Shown: positions 1-8,532, counted from the first letter of the stretch. The stretch: DNA of 64,000 nt from Nitrospirales bacterium (GCA_022825885.1 JAJDVY010000048.1:28453-92452), one strand, 5' to 3'. Numbers and translations: made by a program. Notes: generated by a model not told the origin, from the letters alone.

Positions 1-1
1 A

Positions 2-367
2 CGCGAGGCCATTCGGATGTGCAAAGACAAAGGCATTCACGCGGGATTGATCAAGGTGAAGTCGCTTCGTCCGTTCCCCACGCGGGAGTTGCGGCAACTG
101 TGCGCCAAGGCCAAACTGATTGTGGTGCCGGAGTTCAATTACGTCGGGTGGTTGGCCAAAGACGTGGCCACGGCCATTTACGGGTACTCGAACGCCAAAA
201 TCGTGGCTGGCCCGCACGTCTATGGCGGCATGTCCATGCCTGTGGAAATGATTTTCGACGAGATTGAATGCGGGCTGACGGGGAAAAAGTCGGCGACGGT
301 TCCTTCTTCCGCCATCATGGGCGCCGTGGACCAGGAAGCCGTGACGCATTTCATGCAAAATATTTGA
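2..367 (+). CDS. 2-oxoacid:ferredoxin oxidoreductase alpha subunit, C-terminal end (5' truncated)
   Basis: Only the last 121 residues are in the window; the frame is open from base 2 and the true start lies upstream. The segment reads like the C-terminal transketolase-type domain of the alpha (KorA/PorA) subunit of 2-oxoglutarate or pyruvate:ferredoxin oxidoreductase, with an LRPFP motif near residue 23 followed by a segment typical of this domain ending in a GPHVYGG loop. In the reductive TCA cycle this enzyme carboxylates succinyl-CoA or acetyl-CoA using reduced ferredoxin in the cytoplasm. The rTCA genes further along the window support that role. Substrate (2-oxoglutarate or pyruvate) cannot be decided from this fragment. 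A strong terminator follows, so this is the last gene of its operon. Confidence 0.7.
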   Translation, partial: REAIRMCKDKGIHAGLIKVKSLRPFPTRELRQLCAKAKLIVVPEFNYVGWLAKDVATAIYGYSNAKIVAGPHVYGGMSMPVEMIFDEIECGLTGKKSATVPSSAIMGAVDQEAVTHFMQNI

Positions 368-390
368 ACGCGCCGTTGCGTGTTTCCCGA

Positions 391-427
391 AAAAGCCTAC
401 CTCAATTCCGTTGAGGTAGGCTTTTTT
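391..427 (+). terminator. Rho-independent terminator after the oxidoreductase gene
   Basis: A perfect 15-bp stem (AAAAGCCTACCTCAA pairing with TTGAGGTAGGCTTTT) with a 5-nt TTCCG loop ends in a T run. It lies 24 nt after the stop codon and ahead of surE. Confidence 0.93.
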
Positions 428-453
428 GTGGCATCTGCGTATCATGATCCGGC

Positions 454-1224
454 ATGAACATCTTAGTGACCAATGACGACGGCGTTGAATCTTCCGGGAT
501 CCGCACCCTTGCGAAACACCTGAAGAAGCTCGGCAACGTTTGGATCGTGGCCCCCGAACGCCCGCAAAACGCCATGGGCCGGGCCATTACCCTGCATAAG
601 CCCATCCGGTTAAAGCGACTCGGCCGACAGGTCTTTTCGGTGAATGGCACGCCGTCGGATTGCGTCATTGTGGCCGCGGGACGGGTGCTCCGCGACTGCC
701 CGATTCATTTGCTGGTGTCGGGGATCAATAAAGGGTTGAATCTCGGCGACGACGTGACCAATTCCGGAACCGTCGCCGCGGCGCTCGAAGGTGCGATCCG
801 TGGAATTCCCTCTATGGCCGTCTCATTGGAAGGGGTGAAACGCTTTCGATTCACCGTGGCGGCCCGGGTCGCGGTCGAGGTGGCCACCCTGATCCTGCAG
901 GATGGCTTGCCGACCGATACGCTATTGAACGTCAACGTTCCCGACGTTCCGGCCGAGTCCATGACGGGGATCCGGATCACGTCGTTGAGTCGGCGGCAAT
1001 ATCGGAATTCCGTCATTGAAAACGTCGATCCCAGGGGGGGCGCGTATTATTGGATCGCGGGAGAACAGGTGACATGGAATCGAAGCAAAAATTCCGACGC
1101 GGATGCTATTGCCGCCAAAAAGGTTTCCCTGACGCCGCTGCATTTTGACATGACGCAGTACCACGCCATGAAGAAACTAGCGGCCTGGGAATCCGTGCTG
1201 TCAAAGCGAACGCGGTCATCCTGA
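454..1224 (+). CDS. surE: 5'/3'-nucleotidase SurE
   Basis: SurE is a divalent-metal phosphatase that dephosphorylates nucleoside monophosphates and polyphosphate in the cytoplasm, linked to stationary-phase survival. The 256-residue protein opens with the family hallmark MNILVTNDDGV, which supplies the metal-binding Asp pair (residues 7-8), and has the conserved VSGINKGLNLGDDVTNSGTV region near residues 89-108 with further metal and phosphate ligands. Length matches the family (about 250). The ATG at 454 places the N-terminal hallmark exactly at residue 1. A terminator separates it from the previous gene, and the DedA-type gene follows after 19 nt, so the two may be cotranscribed. Confidence 0.95.
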   Translation: MNILVTNDDGVESSGIRTLAKHLKKLGNVWIVAPERPQNAMGRAITLHKPIRLKRLGRQVFSVNGTPSDCVIVAAGRVLRDCPIHLLVSGINKGLNLGDDVTNSGTVAAALEGAIRGIPSMAVSLEGVKRFRFTVAARVAVEVATLILQDGLPTDTLLNVNVPDVPAESMTGIRITSLSRRQYRNSVIENVDPRGGAYYWIAGEQVTWNRSKNSDADAIAAKKVSLTPLHFDMTQYHAMKKLAAWESVLSKRTRSS

Positions 1225-1243
1225 GAGGCGGGAGCCGGACGCC

Positions 1244-1852
1244 ATGTTCCAGGACCTGTATCAGTGGATGGTCTCGTGGTCGGAATCGTCATACGCGGAC
1301 CTCGCGTTGTTTGTGTTGGCGTTTGCGGAGTCCTCCGTTTTTCCCGTTCCCCCTGACGTGTTATTGCTGGCGTTGACCATGGGGAATCCCTCGTGGGGCC
1401 TGTATTACGCCGCGATTACCACGGTTGGCTCGGTGCTGGGAGGCGCGTTCGGCTATCTCATCGGGTGGTGGGGAGGGAAGCCGCTTCTGTTGCGGTTGGT
1501 CGGACAGGATCGCGTCTCCAGGGTCCACGACACGTTTGAACGTTATGAAGGCCGGGCGATTCTAATTGCGGGCTTGACGCCTGTTCCGTATAAAGTGTTT
1601 ACAATCGGAGCCGGCGCGTTTTATGTTAATTTCCGCGTGTTTGTCGTCGCGTCGCTGGTCAGCCGGGGCGCCAGATTTTTTCTGGTCGCCGGGACGTTAC
1701 AGCTATTGGGGCCGTGGGTCAAAGACGTCCTGGAACACTACTTCAATCTGTTCACCGTTGTCTTGGCGGCGTGCGTCGTTCTGGGATATTGGATCGTCAA
1801 ACGGCAAGCGAATAGGGCCTTGGGTCCTTCCGCTTCGCCGACCGCTAAATGA
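1244..1852 (+). CDS. DedA/YqaA-type (VTT domain) membrane protein
   Basis: A 202-residue polytopic inner-membrane protein of the YqaA branch of the DedA/SNARE-associated (VTT) superfamily. Visible marks are the FAESSVFPVPPDVLL segment (residues 26-40), a Gly-rich helix with GGAFGYLIGWWGGKP, and the LTPVPYKVFTIGAGAF re-entrant motif around residues 110-125, with a final hydrophobic helix. DedA proteins act in lipid scrambling or flipping and membrane homeostasis; the substrate of this one is unknown. It lies between surE and cysS, with the predicted cysS start 8 nt beyond its stop codon, suggesting one transcript. Confidence 0.85.
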   Translation: MFQDLYQWMVSWSESSYADLALFVLAFAESSVFPVPPDVLLLALTMGNPSWGLYYAAITTVGSVLGGAFGYLIGWWGGKPLLLRLVGQDRVSRVHDTFERYEGRAILIAGLTPVPYKVFTIGAGAFYVNFRVFVVASLVSRGARFFLVAGTLQLLGPWVKDVLEHYFNLFTVVLAACVVLGYWIVKRQANRALGPSASPTAK

Positions 1853-1859
1853 ACGCTTC

Positions 1860-3320
1860 GTGAAGATTTTCAACACCCTGACGAATCACAAAGAGCCGTT
1901 CGTCCCCCTCGCGCCGCCCCGCGTGGGCATCTACGTTTGCGGGGTCACCGTGTACGATGAATGTCATTTGGGCCATGCTCGCAGTGCGATTGTCTTTGAC
2001 GTGCTCCGGCGGTATCTCGAGTATCGGGGCCATAACGTGACCTACGTGAAAAACTTCACCGACGTGGATGATAAGATCATCAACCGGGCAGCGGAGGACG
2101 GCATCGCGTGGGAAGGAATCGTTGAAAAATACGTGCAGGCGTATAGCCGTGATATGAAACGGTTGGGCGTCGTCACCCCGGACGTTGAACCGCGGGCCAC
2201 GGAACACATGCCGGAGATTCTTGAGATGATACGCACAATCCTGGAGAAGGGATTCGCATACCAGGTCGAGGGCGACGTCTATTATCGAGTAGCGGCTTTT
2301 CCGGAGTACGGCCGGTTAAGCAAACGGCATCTCGACGACATGCAAGCCGGGGCGAGAGTCGAAGTGGATGAACGAAAACAGGATCCCATGGATTTTGCCT
2401 TGTGGAAAGCGGCCAAACCCGGGGAGCCGGCTTGGGAGAGTCCATGGGGACCGGGTCGGCCTGGTTGGCACATCGAGTGTTCGGCCATGTCCGTGCGCCA
2501 TTTGGGCGAAACCTTCGACATTCACGGAGGGGGCAAGGATTTGACCTTTCCCCACCATGAAAATGAAATTGCGCAATCCTGTGCCGCAACGGGGCAGGCA
2601 TTTGCCCGGTATTGGGTGCATAACGGATTCGTCACCATTGATGAAGAAAAAATGTCGAAGTCGCTGGGAAACTTTTTTACCGTAAGGGAGATTTTCGATC
2701 AATCGAATTGTCCTGAACCCGTGACGGCTGAGGCGATACGCTATTTCCTGCTTTCGACCCACTATCGTGGAGACGTGAATTTTTCCAACTTGGCCGTGGT
2801 GGAAGCCAAATCCGCATTGGATAACGTGTATGACCTCTTCAGCCGGCTCGCCGAAAAGTCCGGGTCCGGTTCTCGCTCCGGGAGTGCTTTGGGAGCCGTC
2901 TTGACCCAATTTCGTCAGGCGTTCGAAGAGGCCATGGATGATGATCTGAATACCCCCAAAGCGTTGGCTGCATTCCAGCAGCTTCGGGCTGAGGCCAATC
3001 AAGTCCTTCGAACGGGGTTGTCCGGGAAGGACCGGCAAGAAGTCCTCAGCATGTTTCGGCAATGCGGCGCGTCATTGGGTTTGTTTCAACTCAACGAAAC
3101 CGAGTGGGTGTTTCGCGAGTTGGAGTTCGGCCCGGAGCATTGCCGGATGCGCACTGAGCAGGAGGACACCGATGAATGGATTCAAGACCAGATTCGACAA
3201 AGGACCGAAGCGCGGGCGCGGAAAGACTTCGCCGCCGCCGACCACATTCGAGAAGCCTTGGCGGCCAAAGGGATCCTCCTCGAAGACCGTCCGGACGGGA
3301 GCACCCGGTGGAAGCGATAG
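1860..3320 (+). CDS. cysS: Cysteinyl-tRNA synthetase
   Basis: Class I aminoacyl-tRNA synthetase that charges tRNA-Cys in the cytoplasm. The protein (486 aa from the GTG at 1860) starts with the normal MKIFNTLTNHKE opening, has the zinc/Cys-site YVCGVTVYD, the HIGH-type motif HLGHARS, and KMSKSLGN for ATP binding. The frame is open upstream to an ATG at 1623, but that would add about 79 residues encoded within the DedA gene that do not look like any synthetase, so I use GTG 1860. The 3' end overlaps the next gene by 149 nt (see rlmB). Confidence 0.93.
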   Translation: MKIFNTLTNHKEPFVPLAPPRVGIYVCGVTVYDECHLGHARSAIVFDVLRRYLEYRGHNVTYVKNFTDVDDKIINRAAEDGIAWEGIVEKYVQAYSRDMKRLGVVTPDVEPRATEHMPEILEMIRTILEKGFAYQVEGDVYYRVAAFPEYGRLSKRHLDDMQAGARVEVDERKQDPMDFALWKAAKPGEPAWESPWGPGRPGWHIECSAMSVRHLGETFDIHGGGKDLTFPHHENEIAQSCAATGQAFARYWVHNGFVTIDEEKMSKSLGNFFTVREIFDQSNCPEPVTAEAIRYFLLSTHYRGDVNFSNLAVVEAKSALDNVYDLFSRLAEKSGSGSRSGSALGAVLTQFRQAFEEAMDDDLNTPKALAAFQQLRAEANQVLRTGLSGKDRQEVLSMFRQCGASLGLFQLNETEWVFRELEFGPEHCRMRTEQEDTDEWIQDQIRQRTEARARKDFAAADHIREALAAKGILLEDRPDGSTRWKR

Positions 3321-4053
3321 GACCGGTGATTTCCTGTTCGGGGTTCAGGCGGTCACGGAGGCGCTCCGGTCGGGTTCGCGAACGTTCATAAAGATTTTCC
3401 TGTCACATCGACATCGCCAATTTTCCCAGATCATTCGCTTTGCCAAAATCCAAGGCGTGCCCTTGCAGGTTCAACCGCGTGAACGACTCGACCGGCTGGT
3501 CCCTGCCGCAAATCATCAAGGCGTGGTGGCGCTGGTCGCGGCCAAAGCCTATGCTTCGGAAGACGAGATCCTGAGGTATGCCGCGGAACAAGGGGAGCCA
3601 GGGTTTTTTCTTGCGCTTGACGGGGTGGAAGACCCGCAGAATTTCGGGGCGGTTCTCAGAACGGCTGCCACGGCTGCGATGCATGGAGTCTTTATTCCCG
3701 ACCGCCGGTCCGTTGGGTTGACGGCGAGTGTGGCAAAAGCCTCCGCCGGCGCCGTCGAGCACGTTCGGGTGGCCCGGTGCGCGCATATCGGCAAACTGAT
3801 CGATCGCTTGCAGGACCGTGGCGTGACCACCGTGGCGTTGGATCCTCGCTCTCCCAGACTCTATACCGAATTGGATTTCACGGGACCGACGTTATTGGTA
3901 TTTGGAGGAGAAGGCCGAGGACTCAGGTCGAGGATTGTCGAACACTGTCATGCCCACGCCCGCATTCCCATGCGCGGGGAAGTGCATTCACTCAACGTCT
4001 CGGCAAGTGTTGCCGTGGTCGCGTATGAAGCGGTTCGTCAACGGATGTCGTAG
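3172..4053 (+). CDS. rlmB: 23S rRNA 2'-O-ribose methyltransferase RlmB (SpoU/TrmH family)
   Basis: SPOUT-class methyltransferase, expected to methylate a guanosine ribose in 23S rRNA. The body has a substrate-binding domain beginning at FLFGVQAVTEAL (about residue 54) and the three SPOUT motifs: DPQNFGAVLRTA, FGGEGRGLRS and SLNVSASVAVVAYE. The N-terminal 50 residues are basic, Pro/Ser/Lys-rich and probably disordered. I chose ATG 3172 because no ATG, GTG or TTG lies in frame between it and the core, and because an AGGAGG Shine-Dalgarno (3160-3165) sits 6 nt upstream. This puts the first 149 nt inside the end of cysS in another frame, an unusually long overlap. Confidence 0.85.
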   Translation: MNGFKTRFDKGPKRGRGKTSPPPTTFEKPWRPKGSSSKTVRTGAPGGSDRTGDFLFGVQAVTEALRSGSRTFIKIFLSHRHRQFSQIIRFAKIQGVPLQVQPRERLDRLVPAANHQGVVALVAAKAYASEDEILRYAAEQGEPGFFLALDGVEDPQNFGAVLRTAATAAMHGVFIPDRRSVGLTASVAKASAGAVEHVRVARCAHIGKLIDRLQDRGVTTVALDPRSPRLYTELDFTGPTLLVFGGEGRGLRSRIVEHCHAHARIPMRGEVHSLNVSASVAVVAYEAVRQRMS

Positions 4054-4132
4054 CCGGCTCTTCCTGTAAGCGCGGGCATTCAAACCGTTCGTGACCGGAC
4101 GGAGTTGTCAACGGAAGGAAGGCGTGAACGTC

Positions 4133-4396
4133 TTACCGGATTGCAATCAATCCTTCTTGAATAGCCGCGTTCAGGAGTTGGGCGGCATTCGAGACGCGCA
4201 CTTTCTTCATCATGTTGGCACGATGCGCTTCGACGGTTTTGACGCTGATTGCGAGACGTTCGGCGATTTCTTTATTCTTGAGGCCGGACCAGATCAGTTG
4301 CAGGATTTCCTGTTCCCGTTCGGTGAGCGACTCCGGGCGTTTCCGTCGCATGGGGAGGAGGTCTCTCTTTTTGTTCGTTCTTGCCTGAACGGGCAT
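4133..4396 (-). CDS. Small LuxR/GerE-type DNA-binding regulator
   Basis: An 87-residue protein made almost wholly of a LuxR-type helix-turn-helix: LTEREQEILQLIWSG, then KEIAERLAISVKTVEAH with the recognition helix, then a fourth helix. There is no receiver or ligand-binding domain, so it resembles stand-alone GerE-like regulators. Residues 1-22 are a basic tail. It is transcribed against its neighbours, between rlmB (convergent) and pilD (divergent). Divergence from pilD makes the pilus genes a natural but unproven target. Confidence 0.85.
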   Translation of the reverse strand: MPVQARTNKKRDLLPMRRKRPESLTEREQEILQLIWSGLKNKEIAERLAISVKTVEAHRANMMKKVRVSNAAQLLNAAIQEGLIAIR

Positions 4397-4429
4397 CCTG
4401 CACCGAAATTTCTCTCAAGATGAATTATG

Positions 4430-4441
4430 TAGGTAATACTA
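4430..4441. promoter_or_regulatory. Candidate operator between luxR-type gene and pilD
   Basis: The interrupted palindrome TAGGTAATACTA sits in the 131-nt divergent intergenic region, 33 nt upstream of the small LuxR-type gene and 86 nt upstream of pilD. Its position would suit autoregulation by a LuxR-type protein. Only symmetry and position support it. Confidence 0.25.
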
Positions 4442-4527
4442 GCAGGGTGTTCATTGAAAAGTAAAGTGGAATAGACGTTCCAGGCCCAAAAAACGAGGGT
4501 TTTTGCAGGGTCACGACATATAGAGCA

Positions 4528-5304
4528 ATGGATATTTCAGGCTCCTATATTTTGTTGTTTGTGGTGGGATTGGTCATGGGGAGTTTCCTCAACGTCTGCA
4601 TTCTGCGAATCCCACGCGGCGAATCCGTTATGCGGCCGGGGTCTCGTTGCCCGCAATGCGAGACGTCCATTCGCTGGTTCGACAACGTTCCGCTCTTGAG
4701 TTTTTTCTGGTTGAGAGCGCGGTGCCGATGGTGCGGGGGAAAGATCTCATGGCGCTATCCTTTGGTCGAATGTCTGAACGGAGTAAGCTATCTCGGGATC
4801 GTCTACAAGTTCGGCTGGACCCGTAGCGCCCTCGTGTATGCGCTGTTTCTGTCGTTGCTGTTGGTCGTGACAATGATCGACGTCGATCATTTCGTGATCC
4901 CCGATGTCCTCTCTCTCCCGGGTCTGGCTTTCGGCTTTTTTGCGGCGTCATTCATCTTGCCCGTGGGCTGGACCGGTTCCTTGCTGGGCATTGCATTGGG
5001 AGGAGGGATCCTGTGGATGCTTGCGGCTGCCAGTCCCTACTTGTTTGGAAAGGAGGGGATGGGTGGAGGCGACATCAAATTCCTGGCGATGATCGGCGCG
5101 TTCCTGGGTTGGCAGCACGCATGCATGACCTTGCTTCTCGCGTCATGCGCAGGGGCAACGTTCGGCATCGGCCTGACGGCCTTTCGCTACATGGAGCGTG
5201 GTCAGTACCTCCCTTTTGCCCCGTTTTTGGCGGCGGGAGCGGTGGCATCGCTGTTTTTCTATCGGGAACTGTTCGGTCTGTATGAAACCATGTTTGCGTC
5301 ATGA
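4528..5304 (+). CDS. pilD: Prepilin leader peptidase / N-methyltransferase
   Basis: Inner-membrane aspartyl protease that cleaves type IV prepilin leaders and N-methylates the new N-terminus. The 258-residue protein has the GSFLNVCILRIPRGES N-terminal signature, the two zinc-binding CxxC pairs (CPQC and CRWC) of the cytoplasmic methyltransferase loop, and the two catalytic Asp motifs: DVDHFVIPD and the GxGD-type GGGDIKF. Several hydrophobic helices follow. It heads a pilus cluster with fimT-like, pilV and pilW genes and is probably their processing enzyme. Confidence 0.93.
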   Translation: MDISGSYILLFVVGLVMGSFLNVCILRIPRGESVMRPGSRCPQCETSIRWFDNVPLLSFFWLRARCRWCGGKISWRYPLVECLNGVSYLGIVYKFGWTRSALVYALFLSLLLVVTMIDVDHFVIPDVLSLPGLAFGFFAASFILPVGWTGSLLGIALGGGILWMLAAASPYLFGKEGMGGGDIKFLAMIGAFLGWQHACMTLLLASCAGATFGIGLTAFRYMERGQYLPFAPFLAAGAVASLFFYRELFGLYETMFAS

Positions 5305-5380
5305 AAACCAGGGCCGCGCATTGAACTGCCATGCTTGTGAACACGGGCGTACCCGTTTGAGGCGTTCCTCATCCGGGCCG

Positions 5381-5854
5381 ATGGACACGTGCGCCTGTCC
5401 GGTTCATGGACCACCGGGATATACGTTGACGGAATTGATGGTGGTCCTGGGTATTTTGGGGGTCGTGTTGGGGTTGGGCGGTCTCTGGTTTTCCTCCCAA
5501 TTGCCGTACTATCGTCTGAATGGAGTGGTCCGACAAATACGTGCGGACCTCTTGGCAGCGAGAGCCCAAGCCGTTAAGAAGGGCAATGAAGTTCGTGTCT
5601 TTTTTACGGATGCGCAGCATTATGATATTTTGAACGATGTCAACAATAATGGAAGGGCCGATCCCGGGGAACCCGTCGAACCCCGCTCGATCCTGGAGGA
5701 GTTTCCGGGCGTGGCAATCGAGTCCAACAATAATCCGATTTTTTATCCAAGAGGCACGGCCTCCAGTCTTGCCACAATCAGGGTTTCCAACGTTTCCGGA
5801 GAGAAGGCGATCACGATCGGCATTACGGGCCGCGTGAAAGTGGCTGCACCTTAG
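5381..5854 (+). CDS. GspH/FimT-type minor pseudopilin
   Basis: A 157-residue minor pseudopilin. The start at ATG 5381 gives a short leader ending in Gly, followed by the prepilin peptidase site G/YTLTELM with the conserved Glu at +5 and a hydrophobic helix of about 20 residues. The C-terminal globular part matches GspH/FimT in length. An upstream extension in the same frame (to 5198) overlaps pilD and lacks leader character. It would be processed by the adjacent PilD and join the initiating tip complex of a type IV pilus or type II secretion pseudopilus. Confidence 0.87.
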   Translation: MDTCACPVHGPPGYTLTELMVVLGILGVVLGLGGLWFSSQLPYYRLNGVVRQIRADLLAARAQAVKKGNEVRVFFTDAQHYDILNDVNNNGRADPGEPVEPRSILEEFPGVAIESNNNPIFYPRGTASSLATIRVSNVSGEKAITIGITGRVKVAAP

Positions 5855-5872
5855 TATGCCCATTGTTTCCAT

Positions 5873-6250
5873 ATGAGCCACGTGACAAACCATAGAGGCC
5901 TGACCCTCCTGGAAGCCGTCATTGCCATGGCGCTTTTTTTTATCGCCGTCTTGGCCTTCTCGGGAGTGGCGGTCACGGCGAGTAAGGGCGCAGCAGCGAG
6001 CAAACATCTGACCACGGCCACCACCTTGGCCCAGAGTAAACTGGAGCAGGTAAGGAGTGCCGGCTACGACCCGGCGGCTGCCCGTGAAACGACTGAAGCC
6101 TATGGCACCATACCCGGTTCTGACCTCTATCAACGTGTCGTCAGGATGGAAACCGGCCGTCCCGTTCCCGGCTTGCAAACGGCGACGGTCACGGTATGGT
6201 GGGCGGACGACCGGCACTCCGTGACCGTCTCCACGATTCTTGCCCCGTAG
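5873..6250 (+). CDS. pilV: PilV-type minor pilin
   Basis: A 125-residue prepilin-like protein. The leader ends in RG, followed by the cleavage site and LTLLEAVIAMALFF, with Glu at +5 and a single N-terminal helix. The mid-region TLAQSKLEQVRSAGYD is typical of the PilV/GspI class. It lies 18 nt after the fimT-like gene and 20 nt before pilW, consistent with an operon. Role: minor pilin of the initiation complex in the inner membrane. Confidence 0.85.
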   Translation: MSHVTNHRGLTLLEAVIAMALFFIAVLAFSGVAVTASKGAAASKHLTTATTLAQSKLEQVRSAGYDPAAARETTEAYGTIPGSDLYQRVVRMETGRPVPGLQTATVTVWWADDRHSVTVSTILAP

Positions 6251-6270
6251 CAACCAATGAGGCTCAACCC

Positions 6271-6864
6271 GTGACTGACCAAAGAGGAGTCACCTTGACG
6301 GAACTGCTGATCGCCTTGGCCTTGGGGCTGTTCACCGTTGGCGCGGTCTATGGCGTGCATCTGAATCAGGTCAAAAAACAGATCGTTCAGGAGGACGTCT
6401 TGGCTATGCAACAAACCGCTCGTGCCGCATTGGACATGATGGCCAGGGAGATTCGCATGGCCGGTTATGATCCCATGGGGGTCAATCGCGACGCCGTTTC
6501 ATCGAATGATTTTTATGGGCTCAGTTATCATCCCACGGAATTGCACGTTCGAGCCGATTTGAACGGAAACGGCGTGCTCACGGACTCGAAAGAATCCATT
6601 GTCTATTTGTATGACGACTCGACTTCCACGTTGCGACGCAAAGTGGGAATGGGTGGACGACAACCCATGGCGGAACATATCGAGTCCTTGACCGTTTCCT
6701 ATCGCGATGCCCTGGGGCATCCGACGACGCACTCGCCGAGTATCCGGGCCGTTGACGTGCAGGTCACCGCTCGAGCCGCCCACGCCGATAGCCAATATCC
6801 CGAGAACGAAGGCTATCGGACGTTGACTCTTCGATCCCGCATCGTCCCGAGAAACCTGCCGTGA
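6271..6864 (+). CDS. pilW: PilW-type minor pilin
   Basis: A 197-residue protein with the leader MTDQRG, prepilin site G/VTLTELLIALALG and Glu at +5. The region ARAALDMMAREIRMAGYDP is the usual PilW signature after the first helix. I chose GTG 6271, preceded by GAGG, because a longer frame to 6196 would overlap pilV and place the leader at an odd distance. In most type IV pilus clusters the next gene is pilX; here it is found only at 30110. Confidence 0.85.
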   Translation: MTDQRGVTLTELLIALALGLFTVGAVYGVHLNQVKKQIVQEDVLAMQQTARAALDMMAREIRMAGYDPMGVNRDAVSSNDFYGLSYHPTELHVRADLNGNGVLTDSKESIVYLYDDSTSTLRRKVGMGGRQPMAEHIESLTVSYRDALGHPTTHSPSIRAVDVQVTARAAHADSQYPENEGYRTLTLRSRIVPRNLP

Positions 6865-6994
6865 AGCGTGTCACGTCCGTTCGTCCGGCTTCCTTGACGC
6901 TTCGACGGCGCTCTACTAATATCCGCTCCCAATGCGATTCGGTCGATCACGTCTTTCACGTTCACAGTTCGCCTACGGCTGGAGGAGCCCGAAG

Positions 6995-8137
6995 ATGAGA
7001 ACAACGTTGACCCTGGTTTGTGTCATCCTGAGCCTGTGCTATGGCGGGATGGCGGTGTCCCAGGACCTGCCCGATGATATTCTGGCGGATCAGTATCTGT
7101 TGGAAGCGAAGAAAGCCCTGGAAAGCGGCGAGCCGCAAACCGCGAGGAGGGCGTTTGAGAAAATCGAAGCGCTGGATACGGAACCCCCGTTGGAGTTTTT
7201 CTTTTTCTTCGGGAAACTGTTGGTTGAGCATGGCACGACGGTTGATGACGTCCGCCAGGGACAAGCGTCGCTCAAGCAATACGTCGTCAATATCGAAAAG
7301 AATTCCGAATACTATAAACCGACCCTGGAGTTGCTTTCCATCGCAGGAAAAACAATCGAAAAAGCCGAACAACGGCAAACGGAAGAAGCACAACGGCAGG
7401 CAGCGGCGAAGGAGCGCGCCGTCACGCTCAAGGACTTGATGCCGTCGTTATTGGAAAACCTCAAGCGGGAGATGGTTGCCGTCCGGGGTGGCACGTTCAC
7501 GATGGGGTGTACGGAGGAGCAGAGCAGTTGCGACGATGACGAAACGCCGGTCCGTCAGGTACAGGTGAAGAGTTTCAGGATCAGCAAGTATGAGGTGACC
7601 CAGGATCTGTGGGAGGCGGTGATGGGCAAGAATCCGAGCAAGTTCCGGAACTGCCCGCGATGTCCCGTCGAGAACGTGGGCTGGGATGCCACCAAGTTGT
7701 TTCTCAAGAAATTGAGTGCCCTGACGGGAGAATCCTATCGGTTGCCGACTGATGCGGAGTGGGAGTATGCCGCCAGGGGCGGGCAAAAGAGTCAAGCGCA
7801 CCTCTACGTCGGGAGCGACGACCTGGATTCGGTGGCCTGGTATGACAAAAATAGCGGGAACAGGGTCCATCGGACCGGGCAGAAGCAACCCAACGGATTG
7901 GGCCTCTATGACATGAGCGGGAACGTCTGGGAGTGGGTGGAGGATTGCTGGAACAAGAAATTTCCGGGTCCCCCGGCCGATGGGAGCGCGTGGAAGAGCA
8001 GGAATTGTGCGCGACACATGTTGCGTGGCGGTGCCTGGACCAGCTACCCGAGATACCTGCGTTCCTCGAATCGCTACTGGAATTTGTCCGCCTTCCTGCG
8101 CGACGACGTCGGATTTCGACTGGTCGCGACGCCGTAA
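6995..8137 (+). CDS. Exported formylglycine-generating-enzyme-fold (SUMF1-like) protein
   Basis: A 380-residue protein with an N-terminal signal peptide (residues about 1-23, ending near AVSQD), a helical region of about 130 residues, and a C-terminal FGE-sulfatase fold from about residue 160: MVAVRGGTFTMG, KYEVTQDLWEAVMG, YRLPTDAEWEYAARGG, GLYDMSGNVWEWVED and the terminal GFRLV. The active-site Cys pair of true formylglycine-generating enzymes is absent: the RGGSxxC region reads RGGAWTSYPRY. It is therefore probably a C-type-lectin-like binding or other FGE-fold protein, not a sulfatase activator. ATG 6995 is preceded by GGAGGAG and gives a good signal peptide; the open frame upstream to 6932 would spoil it. 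Confidence 0.82.
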   Translation: MRTTLTLVCVILSLCYGGMAVSQDLPDDILADQYLLEAKKALESGEPQTARRAFEKIEALDTEPPLEFFFFFGKLLVEHGTTVDDVRQGQASLKQYVVNIEKNSEYYKPTLELLSIAGKTIEKAEQRQTEEAQRQAAAKERAVTLKDLMPSLLENLKREMVAVRGGTFTMGCTEEQSSCDDDETPVRQVQVKSFRISKYEVTQDLWEAVMGKNPSKFRNCPRCPVENVGWDATKLFLKKLSALTGESYRLPTDAEWEYAARGGQKSQAHLYVGSDDLDSVAWYDKNSGNRVHRTGQKQPNGLGLYDMSGNVWEWVEDCWNKKFPGPPADGSAWKSRNCARHMLRGGAWTSYPRYLRSSNRYWNLSAFLRDDVGFRLVATP

Positions 8138-8163
8138 GTCGTGATAAGGAAAGGAGAAACCAT

Positions 8164-8532
8164 ATGAGTAGCCCAGACCATCCCCATGCGATTACCATTG
8201 AGCAAAACCCCAATCGCGTCAAAGTCGCGTTTAACGGAACCGTCATCGCCGATACCACCCGTGCCTTGATTTTGAAGGAAGGACCGCTCCCGCCGGCGCA
8301 TTACATCCCGCGGAGTGACGTGCAGATGTCCTACCTGCAGCGGACGGATCATTCGACCAACTGTCCGTTCAAAGGCAATGCGTCATATTTCTCCGTCCAC
8401 GTGGGTGACCAAATAGCCGACAACGCCGTCTGGGCCTATGAAACCCCCATCGACGCCGTAGCGCAGATCAAAGATTGCCTGAGTTTTTACGTGGAGAAAC
8501 TGGACGTGAGTGAAGAATCGCCAAGCGAATGA
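8164..8532 (+). CDS. DUF427 family protein
   Basis: A 122-residue cytoplasmic protein of the DUF427 beta-barrel-like family: VAFNGTVIADTTRALIL at residues 20-36, YIPRSDVQMSYLQRTDHST, CPFKGNASYFSV and VWAYETP are the usual conserved blocks. Function is unknown for the family. ATG 8164 is preceded by AAAGGAGA. It follows the FGE-fold gene after 26 nt and precedes the RND exporter, so it may share their transcript. Confidence 0.87.
   Translation: MSSPDHPHAITIEQNPNRVKVAFNGTVIADTTRALILKEGPLPPAHYIPRSDVQMSYLQRTDHSTNCPFKGNASYFSVHVGDQIADNAVWAYETPIDAVAQIKDCLSFYVEKLDVSEESPSE

Noticed and set aside
1623..1859. N-terminal extension of cysS
   Set aside because: The extra 79 codons lie inside the DedA-type gene and the translation is unlike CysRS; GTG 1860 gives the standard N-terminus.
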